Source: Deltaproteobacteria bacterium (GTDB lineage Bacteria > Myxococcota > XYA12-FULL-58-9 > JAFGEK01). From it: a DNA stretch of 36,417 nucleotides. Below are positions 1-8,208 of the stretch, piece by piece. The stretch covers positions 1-36,417 of the forward strand of contig JAFGEK010000029.1 in the NCBI GenBank assembly GCA_016931625.1. Direction: 5' to 3'. Below the pieces are notes generated by a model. It was not told the DNA's origin, searched no databases, and saw only the letters and a list, made by a program, of their open reading frames with translations. The position numbers and the translations under genes were made by a program. How positions within the stretch are numbered: the first letter of the stretch is position 1; each line of letters opens with the position of its first letter.

Positions 1-34
1 ACGACCCGTTTGACAATAACAGGTTTTCAAACAC

Positions 35-70
35 GCGGACATCTACCCGTGCTAATGAAGCGGACATCTA
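35..70. repeat. Pair of 11-bp direct repeats at the window edge
   Basis: The word GCGGACATCTA occurs at 35-45 and again at 60-70, 25 bases apart, in an otherwise non-coding stretch before recJ. Short repeats spaced like this occur at the ends of some insertion sequences, so the left edge could be the tail of an element lying outside the window. No transposase is visible to confirm that, and the repeats may be accidental. Confidence 0.35.
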
Positions 71-191
71 TAAATACTTGTAACATGATATTAGCTATAC
101 GAAACCCTAGTAATAGTAATTAAAAATTTATAATAACAAGCATTTATAAGTTGTAATTTTATAAGCTGCTAGTCTATGTCCACAGCCACTC

Positions 192-1937
192 ATGGGTCTT
201 ACTAATAAAAATCGCCTTAGTCTAACCGGCAAACGTTGGCATGAGCCTAAAATCACTCTACAACATGACAAAACAAATATTAACAGTCTGCCAACATGGG
301 TTGAAACATTATTGACTCAACGCGGCATCATTGGCGAAACCGCAATCCAACAATATCTTTTCCCTACTTTAGCCTCACTTGCTGATCCAGCCCACCTTGC
401 TGATATTGATTCTACGTTAACCATCATAATCAAAGCATTGCATAACAACTGGCCAATAACTGTCTATGGTGACTATGACGTTGATGGCGTCTGTTCAACT
501 ACCTTACTTATTGATTTCTTTCGTAAGGTAGGAGCAAATATTGATTATTATATTCCTGCACGCCGTCTTGAGGGCTATGGCCTAAACGAAAGTGCCATAC
601 GAGATATTTGCTTAAAAACAAAATTACTAATTACCACTGACTGCGGTATTACCGCGCACCATGAAATAAATATCGCCAGAGAACTTGGCTGTGAAGTCAT
701 TGTTGTAGACCATCATCGTGTCGCAGAAACTTTACCCAAGGCTTCTGCTTGCATTAATCCCCAGCGCGATGACTGCGGCTTTGCTGATAGAGTATTATGC
801 GCGGCTGGCGTTGCTTTCATGTTAATAGTTGCGCTGCGACGTGCTTTGCGTGACGATGGTTATTTTAAAAATCATAACGAACCAGACGTAAGAGAACTTC
901 TTGATCTTGTTGCTTTAGCAACTGTAGCTGATATGGTACCAATTATTGGCATCAATCGTATTCTGGTCACCGCCGGGCTTAAACAAATTGCTTCAACTCA
1001 ACGTGTAGGTCTAAATGCTTTAATCAATATTACTGATATTAGCAAAAATAAAATTACTGCCTCTGATATTGGTTATAAGCTCGGCCCTAGACTTAATGCA
1101 CGAGGACGACTTCATCATGCTGGTGAAGCTGTTGAACTTTTACTTACGAATGATACAAAACGAGCGCAGCAAATAGCTGCATCATTAGATAGTGCCAATC
1201 ATGAACGCCGTATTCTTGAAAAAGCGACACTACAAGAAGCATTAGATATAATATCCCATGATAGTCTCGATTCTCTGGCAGCACTTTGTGTTTACAATCC
1301 CAATTGGCATGCTGGAGTATTAGGCCTGGTAGCCTCACGACTAACTAGCATTTATCATCGACCAGCAGTAGTTATCGGTGAAGACGGCAAAGGCTCAGCT
1401 CGCTCAGTTAATGGAGTTGACTTATACGCTTCACTTACAAAAACCTCTGAACATCTAATTCGTTTTGGTGGTCATGCGGCTGCTGCCGGCATTACTATTG
1501 ATCCTTCTACTATCAATGACTTTCGCACATCCTTTGCAAATGTTGTGCAGCAAACTATTGGTCACCCTCCATATGTCAAAAGCATCAAACCTGACATTCA
1601 AACACCACTAAGCGCTATATCTCTGCAGCTATTGTCAGTAGTTGAAAAATTAGAACCATTTGGTCAACAAAATCCTCAGCCACTTTTTAAATGTGCGGCA
1701 GTACCAATACATTCATTACGTGTTTTAAAAAACGAACATCTTAAATTTATGGTCGGCAATCCAAATAATGGCTGCCAAGAAGCAATTGCTTTTGGTATGG
1801 CCAATATTATTAATGAGTTGCCAGATTTAGTGGATATTGTTTTTTACCTTGAGCGAGATTCTTTTGGTGGACGTAAAAAACCGCTAATGCGCGTGAAAGA
1901 CATAAGACCAATAGACATAATAACATTAATATCTTAA
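192..1937 (+). CDS. recJ: Single-stranded-DNA-specific 5'-3' exonuclease RecJ
   Basis: RecJ degrades single-stranded DNA 5' to 3' in recombination, mismatch and base-excision repair. The 581-residue length is normal for the family. The DHH phosphoesterase motifs are all visible: YGDYDVDG at residues 92-99, TTDCGIT at 148-154 and VVDHHR at 171-176, supplying the metal-binding aspartates and histidines. The later GPRLNARGR segment and the DHHA1 motif GGHAAAAGIT follow in the expected order, then a C-terminal OB-like domain. The ATG at 192 is used because the only nearby upstream ATG (176) is out of frame. The gene starts a same-strand run with the sugar kinase and thiI, but a 94-base AT-rich gap follows, so co-transcription is uncertain. 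Confidence 0.97.
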   Translation: MGLTNKNRLSLTGKRWHEPKITLQHDKTNINSLPTWVETLLTQRGIIGETAIQQYLFPTLASLADPAHLADIDSTLTIIIKALHNNWPITVYGDYDVDGVCSTTLLIDFFRKVGANIDYYIPARRLEGYGLNESAIRDICLKTKLLITTDCGITAHHEINIARELGCEVIVVDHHRVAETLPKASACINPQRDDCGFADRVLCAAGVAFMLIVALRRALRDDGYFKNHNEPDVRELLDLVALATVADMVPIIGINRILVTAGLKQIASTQRVGLNALINITDISKNKITASDIGYKLGPRLNARGRLHHAGEAVELLLTNDTKRAQQIAASLDSANHERRILEKATLQEALDIISHDSLDSLAALCVYNPNWHAGVLGLVASRLTSIYHRPAVVIGEDGKGSARSVNGVDLYASLTKTSEHLIRFGGHAAAAGITIDPSTINDFRTSFANVVQQTIGHPPYVKSIKPDIQTPLSAISLQLLSVVEKLEPFGQQNPQPLFKCAAVPIHSLRVLKNEHLKFMVGNPNNGCQEAIAFGMANIINELPDLVDIVFYLERDSFGGRKKPLMRVKDIRPIDIITLIS

Positions 1938-2031
1938 ATAAACGATAAAAATAATAAACATAATAAACAATATACTTATTTTAATTTTAGCTGCTAACCT
2001 TAAATAAATTTAACGAAAGACAAAATATACC

Positions 2032-2922
2032 ATGTGGATAGGCATTGATCTTGGTGGCACTAAAATTGAGGGGGTAAATTTAGATGCCAATGGCATTGTG
2101 CAAAATCGTGAACGCCGCCCTACTCCTAAAAATGACGGTTACCATGGCATTATAACTTCTATTGCCGATTTAGTTTTCAAGCTAGAACAACAAAGCGGTG
2201 AAACTTGTACCGTCGGCATTGGTACACCAGGTGCAATTTCTGCCCGTACTGGCTTAATGAAAAACTGCAATAGTACTATTTTAAATAATAAACCCCTTAA
2301 AGAAGATATTGAAAAAGCCTTAGCGCGTGAAATTAAAATAGCAAATGATGCTGACTGCTTTGCACTCTCTGAAGCGCATGATGGTGCTGCTGCTGGTAAA
2401 AGTATGGTTTTTGGGGTCATTATTGGCACAGGTGTAGGTGGTGGCATTGTTAGTCATGGTCAAATACATAATGGGCCAAATGCTATAGCTGGCGAATGGG
2501 GGCATTTAGTTTTGGATAGCCAAGGTCCAAAATGTTATTGTGGCCGCCAAGGTTGTATTGAAACCTATCTTTCTGGTCCTGGGTTAGCACAAAATTACAG
2601 AAATCGTGGGGGTGATAACACTCATGACGCCAAAAAAATTATTGCAAACGCCAGAGATGGTGACCCCTTAGCAAAAATTGTTATGCAAAACTATTATGAC
2701 TACTTTGGCCGTGCGTTAGCTATGGTCATTAATATTCTCGACCCTGATATTGTAGTACTGGGCGGCGGGCTATCTCAAATAGATGAACTGTATCAAGAAG
2801 GAATAACCGCGGTAGCAAAGCATGTTTTCAGCGATGATTTACGAACTCCCATAGTGCAAAACCTGCATGGTGATGCTAGTGGTGTATTAGGGGCGGCAAG
2901 ATTATGGCCCTTGCCGTGCTGA
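2032..2922 (+). CDS. ROK-family sugar kinase (glucokinase/fructokinase type)
   Basis: This 296-residue protein belongs to the ROK family, which phosphorylates hexoses such as glucose, fructose or N-acetylhexosamines with ATP. The N-terminal phosphate-binding motif DLGGTK starts at residue 6. The sugar-binding and catalytic segment NDAD lies at 105-108, a second glycine-rich loop GTGVGGG at 132-138 and EWGH at 155-158. The ROK zinc motif is complete, with cysteines at 168, 170 and 175 in CYCGRQGCIE. No DNA-binding domain precedes the kinase, so it is an enzyme rather than a ROK repressor. The substrate cannot be told from sequence alone. It lies 30 bases upstream of thiI on the same strand. 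Confidence 0.93.
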   Translation: MWIGIDLGGTKIEGVNLDANGIVQNRERRPTPKNDGYHGIITSIADLVFKLEQQSGETCTVGIGTPGAISARTGLMKNCNSTILNNKPLKEDIEKALAREIKIANDADCFALSEAHDGAAAGKSMVFGVIIGTGVGGGIVSHGQIHNGPNAIAGEWGHLVLDSQGPKCYCGRQGCIETYLSGPGLAQNYRNRGGDNTHDAKKIIANARDGDPLAKIVMQNYYDYFGRALAMVINILDPDIVVLGGGLSQIDELYQEGITAVAKHVFSDDLRTPIVQNLHGDASGVLGAARLWPLPC

Positions 2923-2952
2923 TTTACATAAATTTAAAACCAGGTTAAATTA

Positions 2953-4182
2953 ATGCAACATGATGGATATATAGTTCACTATGCTGAGCTTGCCACTAAA
3001 GGGCGTAATCGCTTTAATTTTATACATTCATTAATTGGTAACATCCGTAGAGCACTTAAAGAACTACCAATACAGAAGGTTGAATTTATTTCTGGCAGAA
3101 TCTGGATTTATCCACAAGGTGATGCTCAAACAAAACAAAAAATAATTGCGATTCTTAAACGCATAGCTGGCATTGCATATTTCTCCCCGGCTCGCCGAGT
3201 TAATATCTCGCTAGATGCCATTAAAAACTGCGCTCTTGAAATAGTTAATTCTCTTGATTATAATAGTTTTCGCGTTCGTGCTCGCCGGGCTTTTAAACAA
3301 TTGCCACTTAGTTCACTCGAAGTTGATCGAGAAGTGGGCGCCTTTTTATTAGAGAAAAGACCAGCTCAAGTAAAAATGAAAGGTGCTGATCTAGAAGTTA
3401 TTATTGAAATGGTACCCCATGGTGCCTTCGTTTGTGTTGAGCGTTATCGTGGCCCGGGTGGACTGCCAGTTGGTACCGGCGGTGTAGTAGCCTGCCTTTT
3501 ATCTGGTGGTATTGACTCGCCTGTTGCTGCTTATCGTATGCAACGACGAGGTTGTACCGCGATATTTATTCATTTTCATAGCCAACCATTTCTTGATAAT
3601 TCTTCAACTGAAAAGGCCTGTGAACTTGCGCAAATACTCACTCAGCATCAAGGTCGTGCAACTTTATATTTAATTCCTATTGGCGAATTGCAGCGTGAAA
3701 TTGTGCTATCAGCTCCGCAAGCTTTGCGTGTTGTACTATATCGTCGTTTTATGGTTCGTATGGCAGCACAAATTGCAAAACGTGCTGGCGCTAAAGCTTT
3801 AGTAACCGGTGAAGCACTGGGGCAAGTAGCTTCACAAACCTTAACTAATCTTGCGGTGGTTGATGATGCGGCTACCATAATGATACTGCGTCCGTTGATA
3901 AGTTTTGATAAACAAGAAATCATCGACATTGCAAAAGAAATTGGCACCTTTGAAATTTCTATTGCTCCAGATCAAGATTGTTGTCAGTTATTTATACCTA
4001 AAGCCCCAGAAACACACGCCAAGCTTGAACATGTACTTAAGGCTGAGGCGAAGCTTGATATTGATAAGTTATGTGATGAAGCATTAGCCGGCACACGTGA
4101 ACTAATGTTGGCCAAAGATAATGATAGTGGTTTAATTAAAATCATTGATGAACGTAAGTATGCTTCTAATGCAAAACCTTAA
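2953..4182 (+). CDS. thiI: tRNA 4-thiouridine synthetase ThiI (short form)
   Basis: ThiI adenylates uridine 8 of tRNA and inserts sulfur to make 4-thiouridine; in many bacteria it also feeds sulfur to thiamine synthesis. The protein has an N-terminal ferredoxin-like plus THUMP region (about residues 1-165) and a PP-loop ATPase with the signature SGGIDS at 184-189. At 409 residues it lacks the C-terminal rhodanese domain of the 482-residue E. coli enzyme. A Cys-Cys pair in DQDCCQLFIPK near residue 345 corresponds to the region of the conserved catalytic cysteine of the core domain. Short forms without rhodanese are common and must take sulfur from another carrier. Confidence 0.95.
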   Translation: MQHDGYIVHYAELATKGRNRFNFIHSLIGNIRRALKELPIQKVEFISGRIWIYPQGDAQTKQKIIAILKRIAGIAYFSPARRVNISLDAIKNCALEIVNSLDYNSFRVRARRAFKQLPLSSLEVDREVGAFLLEKRPAQVKMKGADLEVIIEMVPHGAFVCVERYRGPGGLPVGTGGVVACLLSGGIDSPVAAYRMQRRGCTAIFIHFHSQPFLDNSSTEKACELAQILTQHQGRATLYLIPIGELQREIVLSAPQALRVVLYRRFMVRMAAQIAKRAGAKALVTGEALGQVASQTLTNLAVVDDAATIMILRPLISFDKQEIIDIAKEIGTFEISIAPDQDCCQLFIPKAPETHAKLEHVLKAEAKLDIDKLCDEALAGTRELMLAKDNDSGLIKIIDERKYASNAKP

Positions 4183-4277
4183 TACTTTTTTTAATTTATC
4201 TTGGTCGAGGATTAATACTATTTGTTCCGATTGTGGTGGTTGTACTCGAAATAGTATAAGAGGAAATATTGGAGATA

Positions 4278-4772
4278 TTAAACAATAACACCACTAATAG
4301 TTAATTTACCATCGGCAAAAATATTTGAGAAAATTTGTAAATTATTTTTTGCTGGTCCACTAACTTTCTCGCCATCTAATTTAAAAGTGCTATTGCCAAG
4401 CGAAGCGCAAGAAAAGTTCATAGCTTCATTTTCATATTCCATTTCGACACCGCGATGTGGACAGACAAGCGATGCCACGACAAATGATGATTCGTTCACT
4501 CGTGCAATAATGATAGGCTTAATATTATTTTTACCTGCGATTTTAACTGCGCCTCCCACAACTGACAATTCTGCTACTTTAGTAACATCTATAACTAATT
4601 CATCGTTTACCTGCGCTATCGCGGTTTTAGCAATTTGTGGTGTAGAGCCAGTTCCAGTTAAAGTTGCACAACCACCAATGCCACATATACAAAGTCCGGT
4701 GCCTGCAACGGCTGCAGAAGTTTTCATAATAAAATCACGTCGATTAATATGATGAGTATTTTGATTAGCCAT
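4278..4772 (-). CDS. Rieske-fold TAT-exported protein with a degenerate cluster site
   Basis: This 164-residue protein begins with a twin-arginine signal (NRRDFIMK, arginines 11-12) and a hydrophobic stretch, so it should be exported folded. A cysteine at 35 could be a lipidation site, but the lipobox is weak. The rest looks like a Rieske domain. The first cluster motif CPHRG is present (C104, H106). The second normally reads C-x-x-H, but here it is CASLGNSTF (C122, L125), so the second histidine ligand is a leucine. A normal Rieske 2Fe-2S cluster is therefore unlikely. It is transcribed convergently with thiI and is preceded by AGAGGA about 7 bases before the ATG. Confidence 0.8.
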   Translation of the reverse strand: MANQNTHHINRRDFIMKTSAAVAGTGLCICGIGGCATLTGTGSTPQIAKTAIAQVNDELVIDVTKVAELSVVGGAVKIAGKNNIKPIIIARVNESSFVVASLVCPHRGVEMEYENEAMNFSCASLGNSTFKLDGEKVSGPAKNNLQIFSNIFADGKLTISGVIV

Positions 4773-5113
4773 TTCTCATCCTCTAAATAAAAGAAGTAGT
4801 TTAAATTAACTCTAAGCTTCTCATAAAACAAGTTTTAGGGGCTATTTAGAATAATTTCATATGCGGCACGCCAATTATGCTGCGGTTTTATATCGTTCTT
4901 CTATTTTTTAAAAAATTATAAATTATGTATATTAAACTTCGAAATTGATTAGGTTAAAAAATGAAAAATTTAATCTGCCCGTTGATACTTACTTTTTTAA
5001 AAGAATTGTTTGATGATGCATAAAAAATACAGGTAATGCCATTGTTGATTGTTATCCCTTTGGTATATTTTGTTTGCTGTTATATTTTTTTTAATAACAA
5101 AATGAGGAAAACA
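4773..5113. other. AT-rich intergenic region between divergent genes
   Basis: This stretch separates the divergently transcribed Rieske-like gene and rarA and must hold both promoters. It is very AT-rich, so many -10-like words occur and none can be singled out. A 20-codon open frame at 4961-5023 is present but has no distinguishing feature. The in-frame extension 5036-5113 upstream of rarA is not considered coding here. Confidence 0.5.
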
Positions 5114-6478
5114 GTGCCGCCTACAACTTCAGATTTATTTGCATCCACGGCATCACGCGATACTTCGCTATCACCACTTGCTGAACGATTACGCCCAAAT
5201 TCTATTGATGAAATAGTTGGGCAAGAGCGCTTAATTGGCTCTGGGCGTGCTTTGCGACGTCTATTAGAGCGCCAGGAATTACCTTCATTAATACTTTGGG
5301 GGCCACCAGGTTGCGGTAAAACTACACTTGCTAGAGTTTTAGCAAAACACATTAATGCCGAACTAGAAAGTCTCTCGGCGGTAATGAGTGGTGTTAAAGA
5401 ATTACGCGCAGTAGTAGAGCGAGCTACTGAACGACGCCAATATCATCGTTTACGAACCGTTCTTTTTGTTGATGAAATCCATCGTTTCAATAAAGCGCAA
5501 CAAGATGCCTTACTACCGCATGTTGAACTCGGCCTGGTAACTCTTATTGGGGCTACAACAGAAAACCCATCATTTGAAGTAATTGCAGCGTTATTGTCAC
5601 GTTGTAAAGTATTTGTTTTAGAACCGCTTGCCCAAGACGACATTATACCTTTATTAGTTCGGGCTCTAACAGATTTTGAGAGAGGTTTAGGCAAACATAA
5701 TATCAGTGCATCCCAAGATATACTTGAACTTATTGCTCAAGGTGCTGACGGTGACGCCAGAAGAGCTCTAAATACTATAGAAGTAGCTGTCGACCTTGCA
5801 GTACAGGCTAAAGTTACAACATTAACTACTGAACTTATTGAAGAAGCTGCGCAACAAAAAACTATTCTTTATGATAAAGCCGGAGAACAACATTATAATG
5901 TAGTAAGCGCTTTTATAAAATCAATGCGCGGTTCTGATCCTGATGCGGCGGTTTATTGGCTGACTCGTATGCTTGAGGCTAACGAAGACCCTCGATTTAT
6001 CCTTCGCCGTATGGTCATTCTAGCTTCAGAAGACATTGGCAACGCTGATCCTATGGCCCTAAATGTTGCAGTTAATGCTCTGCAAGCTTTTGAATTTATT
6101 GGTCTACCTGAAGGCGTTTTGCCAATGACCCAAGCAGCGACTTATTTAGCTTGTGCTCCAAAATCAAACGCCGTAATTGCCGCCTATGGTAGTGCTAAAG
6201 CTGATGTGCAAAAACATGGTGCTCTGACAGTACCATTAAAATTACGCAATGCGCCAACAAAGTTAATGAAAAACATTGGCTATGGGGATGGGTATAAATA
6301 TCCACATGCTTTTGATGGCAATTATGTAAAAGAAGAGTATTTGCCTGAAGAGTTAGTTGGGCAAATTTACTACAAGCCAAGTAATCAAGGCCTTGAACGA
6401 GATATTAACAAAAGACTTGAACAATTACGTAATGCTCGTGGTTACAGAAAAAACCGCAATCCAAAAGATAAAAGCTGA
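5114..6478 (+). CDS. rarA: Replication-associated recombination protein RarA (MgsA), AAA+ ATPase
   Basis: RarA is a clamp-loader-like AAA+ ATPase acting at stalled replication forks. From the chosen GTG start the protein has 454 residues, close to the 447 of E. coli RarA. Walker A GPPGCGKTT lies at about 63-71 and Walker B VLFVDEIHRF at 116-125, followed by the sensor segment GATTENPSF and the MgsA-type C-terminal region around SMRGSDPDAAVYWL and ASEDIGNADP. GAGGA at 5104-5108 sits five bases before the GTG at 5114 and decides the start. The frame is open back to ATG 5036, but that would add 26 mostly hydrophobic residues outside the family alignment and has a poor ribosome-binding site. An ATG at 5102 is the other alternative. 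Confidence 0.95.
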   Translation: MPPTTSDLFASTASRDTSLSPLAERLRPNSIDEIVGQERLIGSGRALRRLLERQELPSLILWGPPGCGKTTLARVLAKHINAELESLSAVMSGVKELRAVVERATERRQYHRLRTVLFVDEIHRFNKAQQDALLPHVELGLVTLIGATTENPSFEVIAALLSRCKVFVLEPLAQDDIIPLLVRALTDFERGLGKHNISASQDILELIAQGADGDARRALNTIEVAVDLAVQAKVTTLTTELIEEAAQQKTILYDKAGEQHYNVVSAFIKSMRGSDPDAAVYWLTRMLEANEDPRFILRRMVILASEDIGNADPMALNVAVNALQAFEFIGLPEGVLPMTQAATYLACAPKSNAVIAAYGSAKADVQKHGALTVPLKLRNAPTKLMKNIGYGDGYKYPHAFDGNYVKEEYLPEELVGQIYYKPSNQGLERDINKRLEQLRNARGYRKNRNPKDKS

Positions 6479-6503
6479 ATAGGTTTTTTGAAACTATACG
6501 CAC

Positions 6504-6914
<411 letters not shown>

Positions 6915-7011
6915 CTACCAAAAATAGGTTGCTTTTTTTTAAGGCCTGGCTGCAACAAAAATTTTTTGTTTTAGCCTTATACCTTTTTGGTCTTGATGCT
7001 ATCAAAAAAAT

Positions 7012-7027
7012 AGCAAATTCTGTACCT
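7012..7027 (-). promoter_or_regulatory. Candidate sigma-54 promoter for glnB
   Basis: Read on the minus strand this is AGGTACAGAATTTGCT. It has GG at -24 and TTGCT at -12 with the exact spacing of the sigma-54 consensus (TGGCACG-N4-TTGCW), but two deviations in the -24 element. It points to glnB and would give an untranslated leader of about 160 bases. A TGT-N10-ACA activator site lies roughly 105 bases upstream. It is weaker than the nifB promoter match and could be chance in AT-rich DNA. Confidence 0.35.
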
Positions 7028-7131
7028 ATTATGCTTGTTTCAAGTTTGTACTAATAAGATTAGTTTTTGTCAGCATAAATAATACATTAAAACTAGCTTT
7101 ATTTTATTTTGTGATATTGCACCCATATAAT

Positions 7132-7147
7132 TGTAATGTTTATTACA
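7132..7147. promoter_or_regulatory. NifA upstream activator site, TGT-N10-ACA
   Basis: The sequence TGTAATGTTTATTACA is an exact match to the NifA binding consensus TGT-N10-ACA and is itself nearly palindromic. It lies about 150 bases upstream of the -24 element of the nifB-facing sigma-54 promoter, a usual distance for activator sites that work by DNA looping. Because the site is symmetric it could also serve the divergent glnB promoter. Confidence 0.65.
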
Positions 7148-7298
7148 TTATTTCTCATCTCTGCTAGTCATATATTCTCACCACATTTTGCTCGCGTAAC
7201 ACTTAAATAAAACTAATCTTTAATTTTATTAGGTAGTTACCCAATCACATAAACATTTCAAGACATAGTGTTGTGTTTTGATTGATTACTTACACGAA

Positions 7299-7314
7299 TG
7301 GCATGTCATTTGCT
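7299..7314 (+). promoter_or_regulatory. Sigma-54 (-24/-12) promoter of the nifB remnant
   Basis: The sequence TGGCATGTCATTTGCT matches the sigma-54 consensus: TGGCA at -24 and TTTGCT at -12, with exact spacing between the invariant GG and GC pairs. Transcription would begin near 7326, about 46 bases before the nifB ATG. Together with the NifA site at 7132-7147 and an intact nifA gene nearby, this is a complete NifA-dependent promoter architecture in front of a gene that is no longer functional. Confidence 0.8.
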
Positions 7315-7371
7315 CTTACACCAATACATTACTTCTTCTAAGTCAAAGCATTTTAAAAAGGATAGGTGTCA

Positions 7372-7587
7372 ATGAATAACGAGGCAAAACATGCCATCGG
7401 AAATATTGGCAAGGAAAATATCTCTAAATTAGCTGATGATAATACGCATCCCTGCTTTTCACTTGGTGCCGCATATAAATTTAGCTGTATTCATTTACCG
7501 GTAACACCAGCATATAACATTAAATGTTCATATTGTAATCGTAAATTTGATTGTATCAATTTTGACCATCCCAGAATGGGACAGTAA
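7372..7587 (+). pseudogene. nifB: nifB remnant (N-terminal fragment, nitrogenase cofactor radical SAM enzyme)
   Basis: NifB is the radical SAM enzyme that builds the NifB-co precursor of the nitrogenase cofactor. The encoded 71 residues align by eye with the NifB N-terminus: HPCFS, then HLPVTPAYNIKCSYCNRKFD, the family's CNxxCNYCNRKxDC region. The frame stops after HPRMGQ, whereas NifB continues for hundreds of residues from ESRPGV. The first cysteine of the CX3CX2C cluster motif is a tyrosine (PAYN instead of PACN), a one-base change. The fragment cannot be active. AAAAAGGA eight bases before the ATG is still a good ribosome-binding site. A GTG at 7366 is an alternative start. The 3' end abuts the draT remnant at a likely deletion junction. 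Confidence 0.85.
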
Positions 7588-8203
7588 ATGAACATAAATT
7601 ATTAAAATTTACTATAGCTTCGCTATTTGGTAAAGTCTCAACTATCTCGTGCTCGATATCATTTTGTCCACGGTATAAAGTTAGCCAACGCTTGCCAGCA
7701 TTACGACGATGCAACTCATATTGTTAGTATATATATACTAAATCGAGTTGTTCGTTAATTGCATTGGTGCGCTCACTACCGCATAAGCGATCATGTTGAT
7801 ATTGCAAATAGGCATCACATTCAAATGAAATAATACGCTCACGATAAAAAATAGGGGCCAGCCCTATACGGCTTTCAACCCAACCTTTAAGCACCGCCAC
7901 TTCTATTGAACTGGATTCAACTCCCCAACCACGTAAAAATCGTAGATAACTGTTTTTAATACTTCGACGTGTTAAATCCGTTTGTTGCTCTTGCCAATGA
8001 TGCAGTTAAAAACGCACTGAAACCCAAGCATCAAAACGTTCTGCTCGTTGCTTACTATCAGGTATCTCATCAAGAAGTTTAAATAAGAATGCATTTGAAT
8101 GTAGTCCTCCTTGAATTTCTAGCGATGATGGATTTTCATTGAATTCGCGTGATGCAATTACCCAAGGAGGTAAATTACAACGGTTGTATGACGTCCATTG
8201 CAT
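7583..8203 (-). pseudogene. draT: draT pseudogene (nitrogenase reductase ADP-ribosyltransferase)
   Basis: DraT switches off nitrogenase by ADP-ribosylating NifH. One reading frame shows the family almost continuously: YNRCNLPPWVIASREFNENP near the start, then NSYLRFLRGWGVES, VLKGWVESRIGL, NEQLDLVYIY, WLTLYRG and NNLCSFT. Two in-frame TAA codons interrupt it, at 8006-8008 (where relatives have a glutamine-like position before LHHW) and at 7724-7726 (between VYIY and QYEL). No frameshift is needed. The C-terminal part that should follow SFT is absent; the frame runs into the nifB remnant at about 7583. It begins five bases after the nifA stop codon, so it was the downstream gene of a nifA-draT operon. 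Confidence 0.85.
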
Positions 8204-8208
8204 TATTT

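Noticed and set aside
4961-5023. A 20-codon frame ahead of rarA as a leader peptide
   Set aside because: No regulatory codon bias or hairpin accompanies it.
5036-5113. N-terminal hydrophobic extension of RarA that could be a membrane anchor
   Set aside because: The ATG at 5036 lacks a good ribosome-binding site, the extension is outside the family alignment, and a GAGGA five bases before GTG 5114 gives a family-length protein.
7372-7587. A complete small iron-sulfur protein rather than a nifB fragment
   Set aside because: It aligns with the start of NifB, lacks one cluster cysteine and stops abruptly where draT homology begins on the other strand.
7583-8203. Recoding of TAA as a sense codon in draT
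   Set aside because: Other genes here use TAA as a normal stop, no recoding signal is visible, and the 3' end of the gene is also missing.
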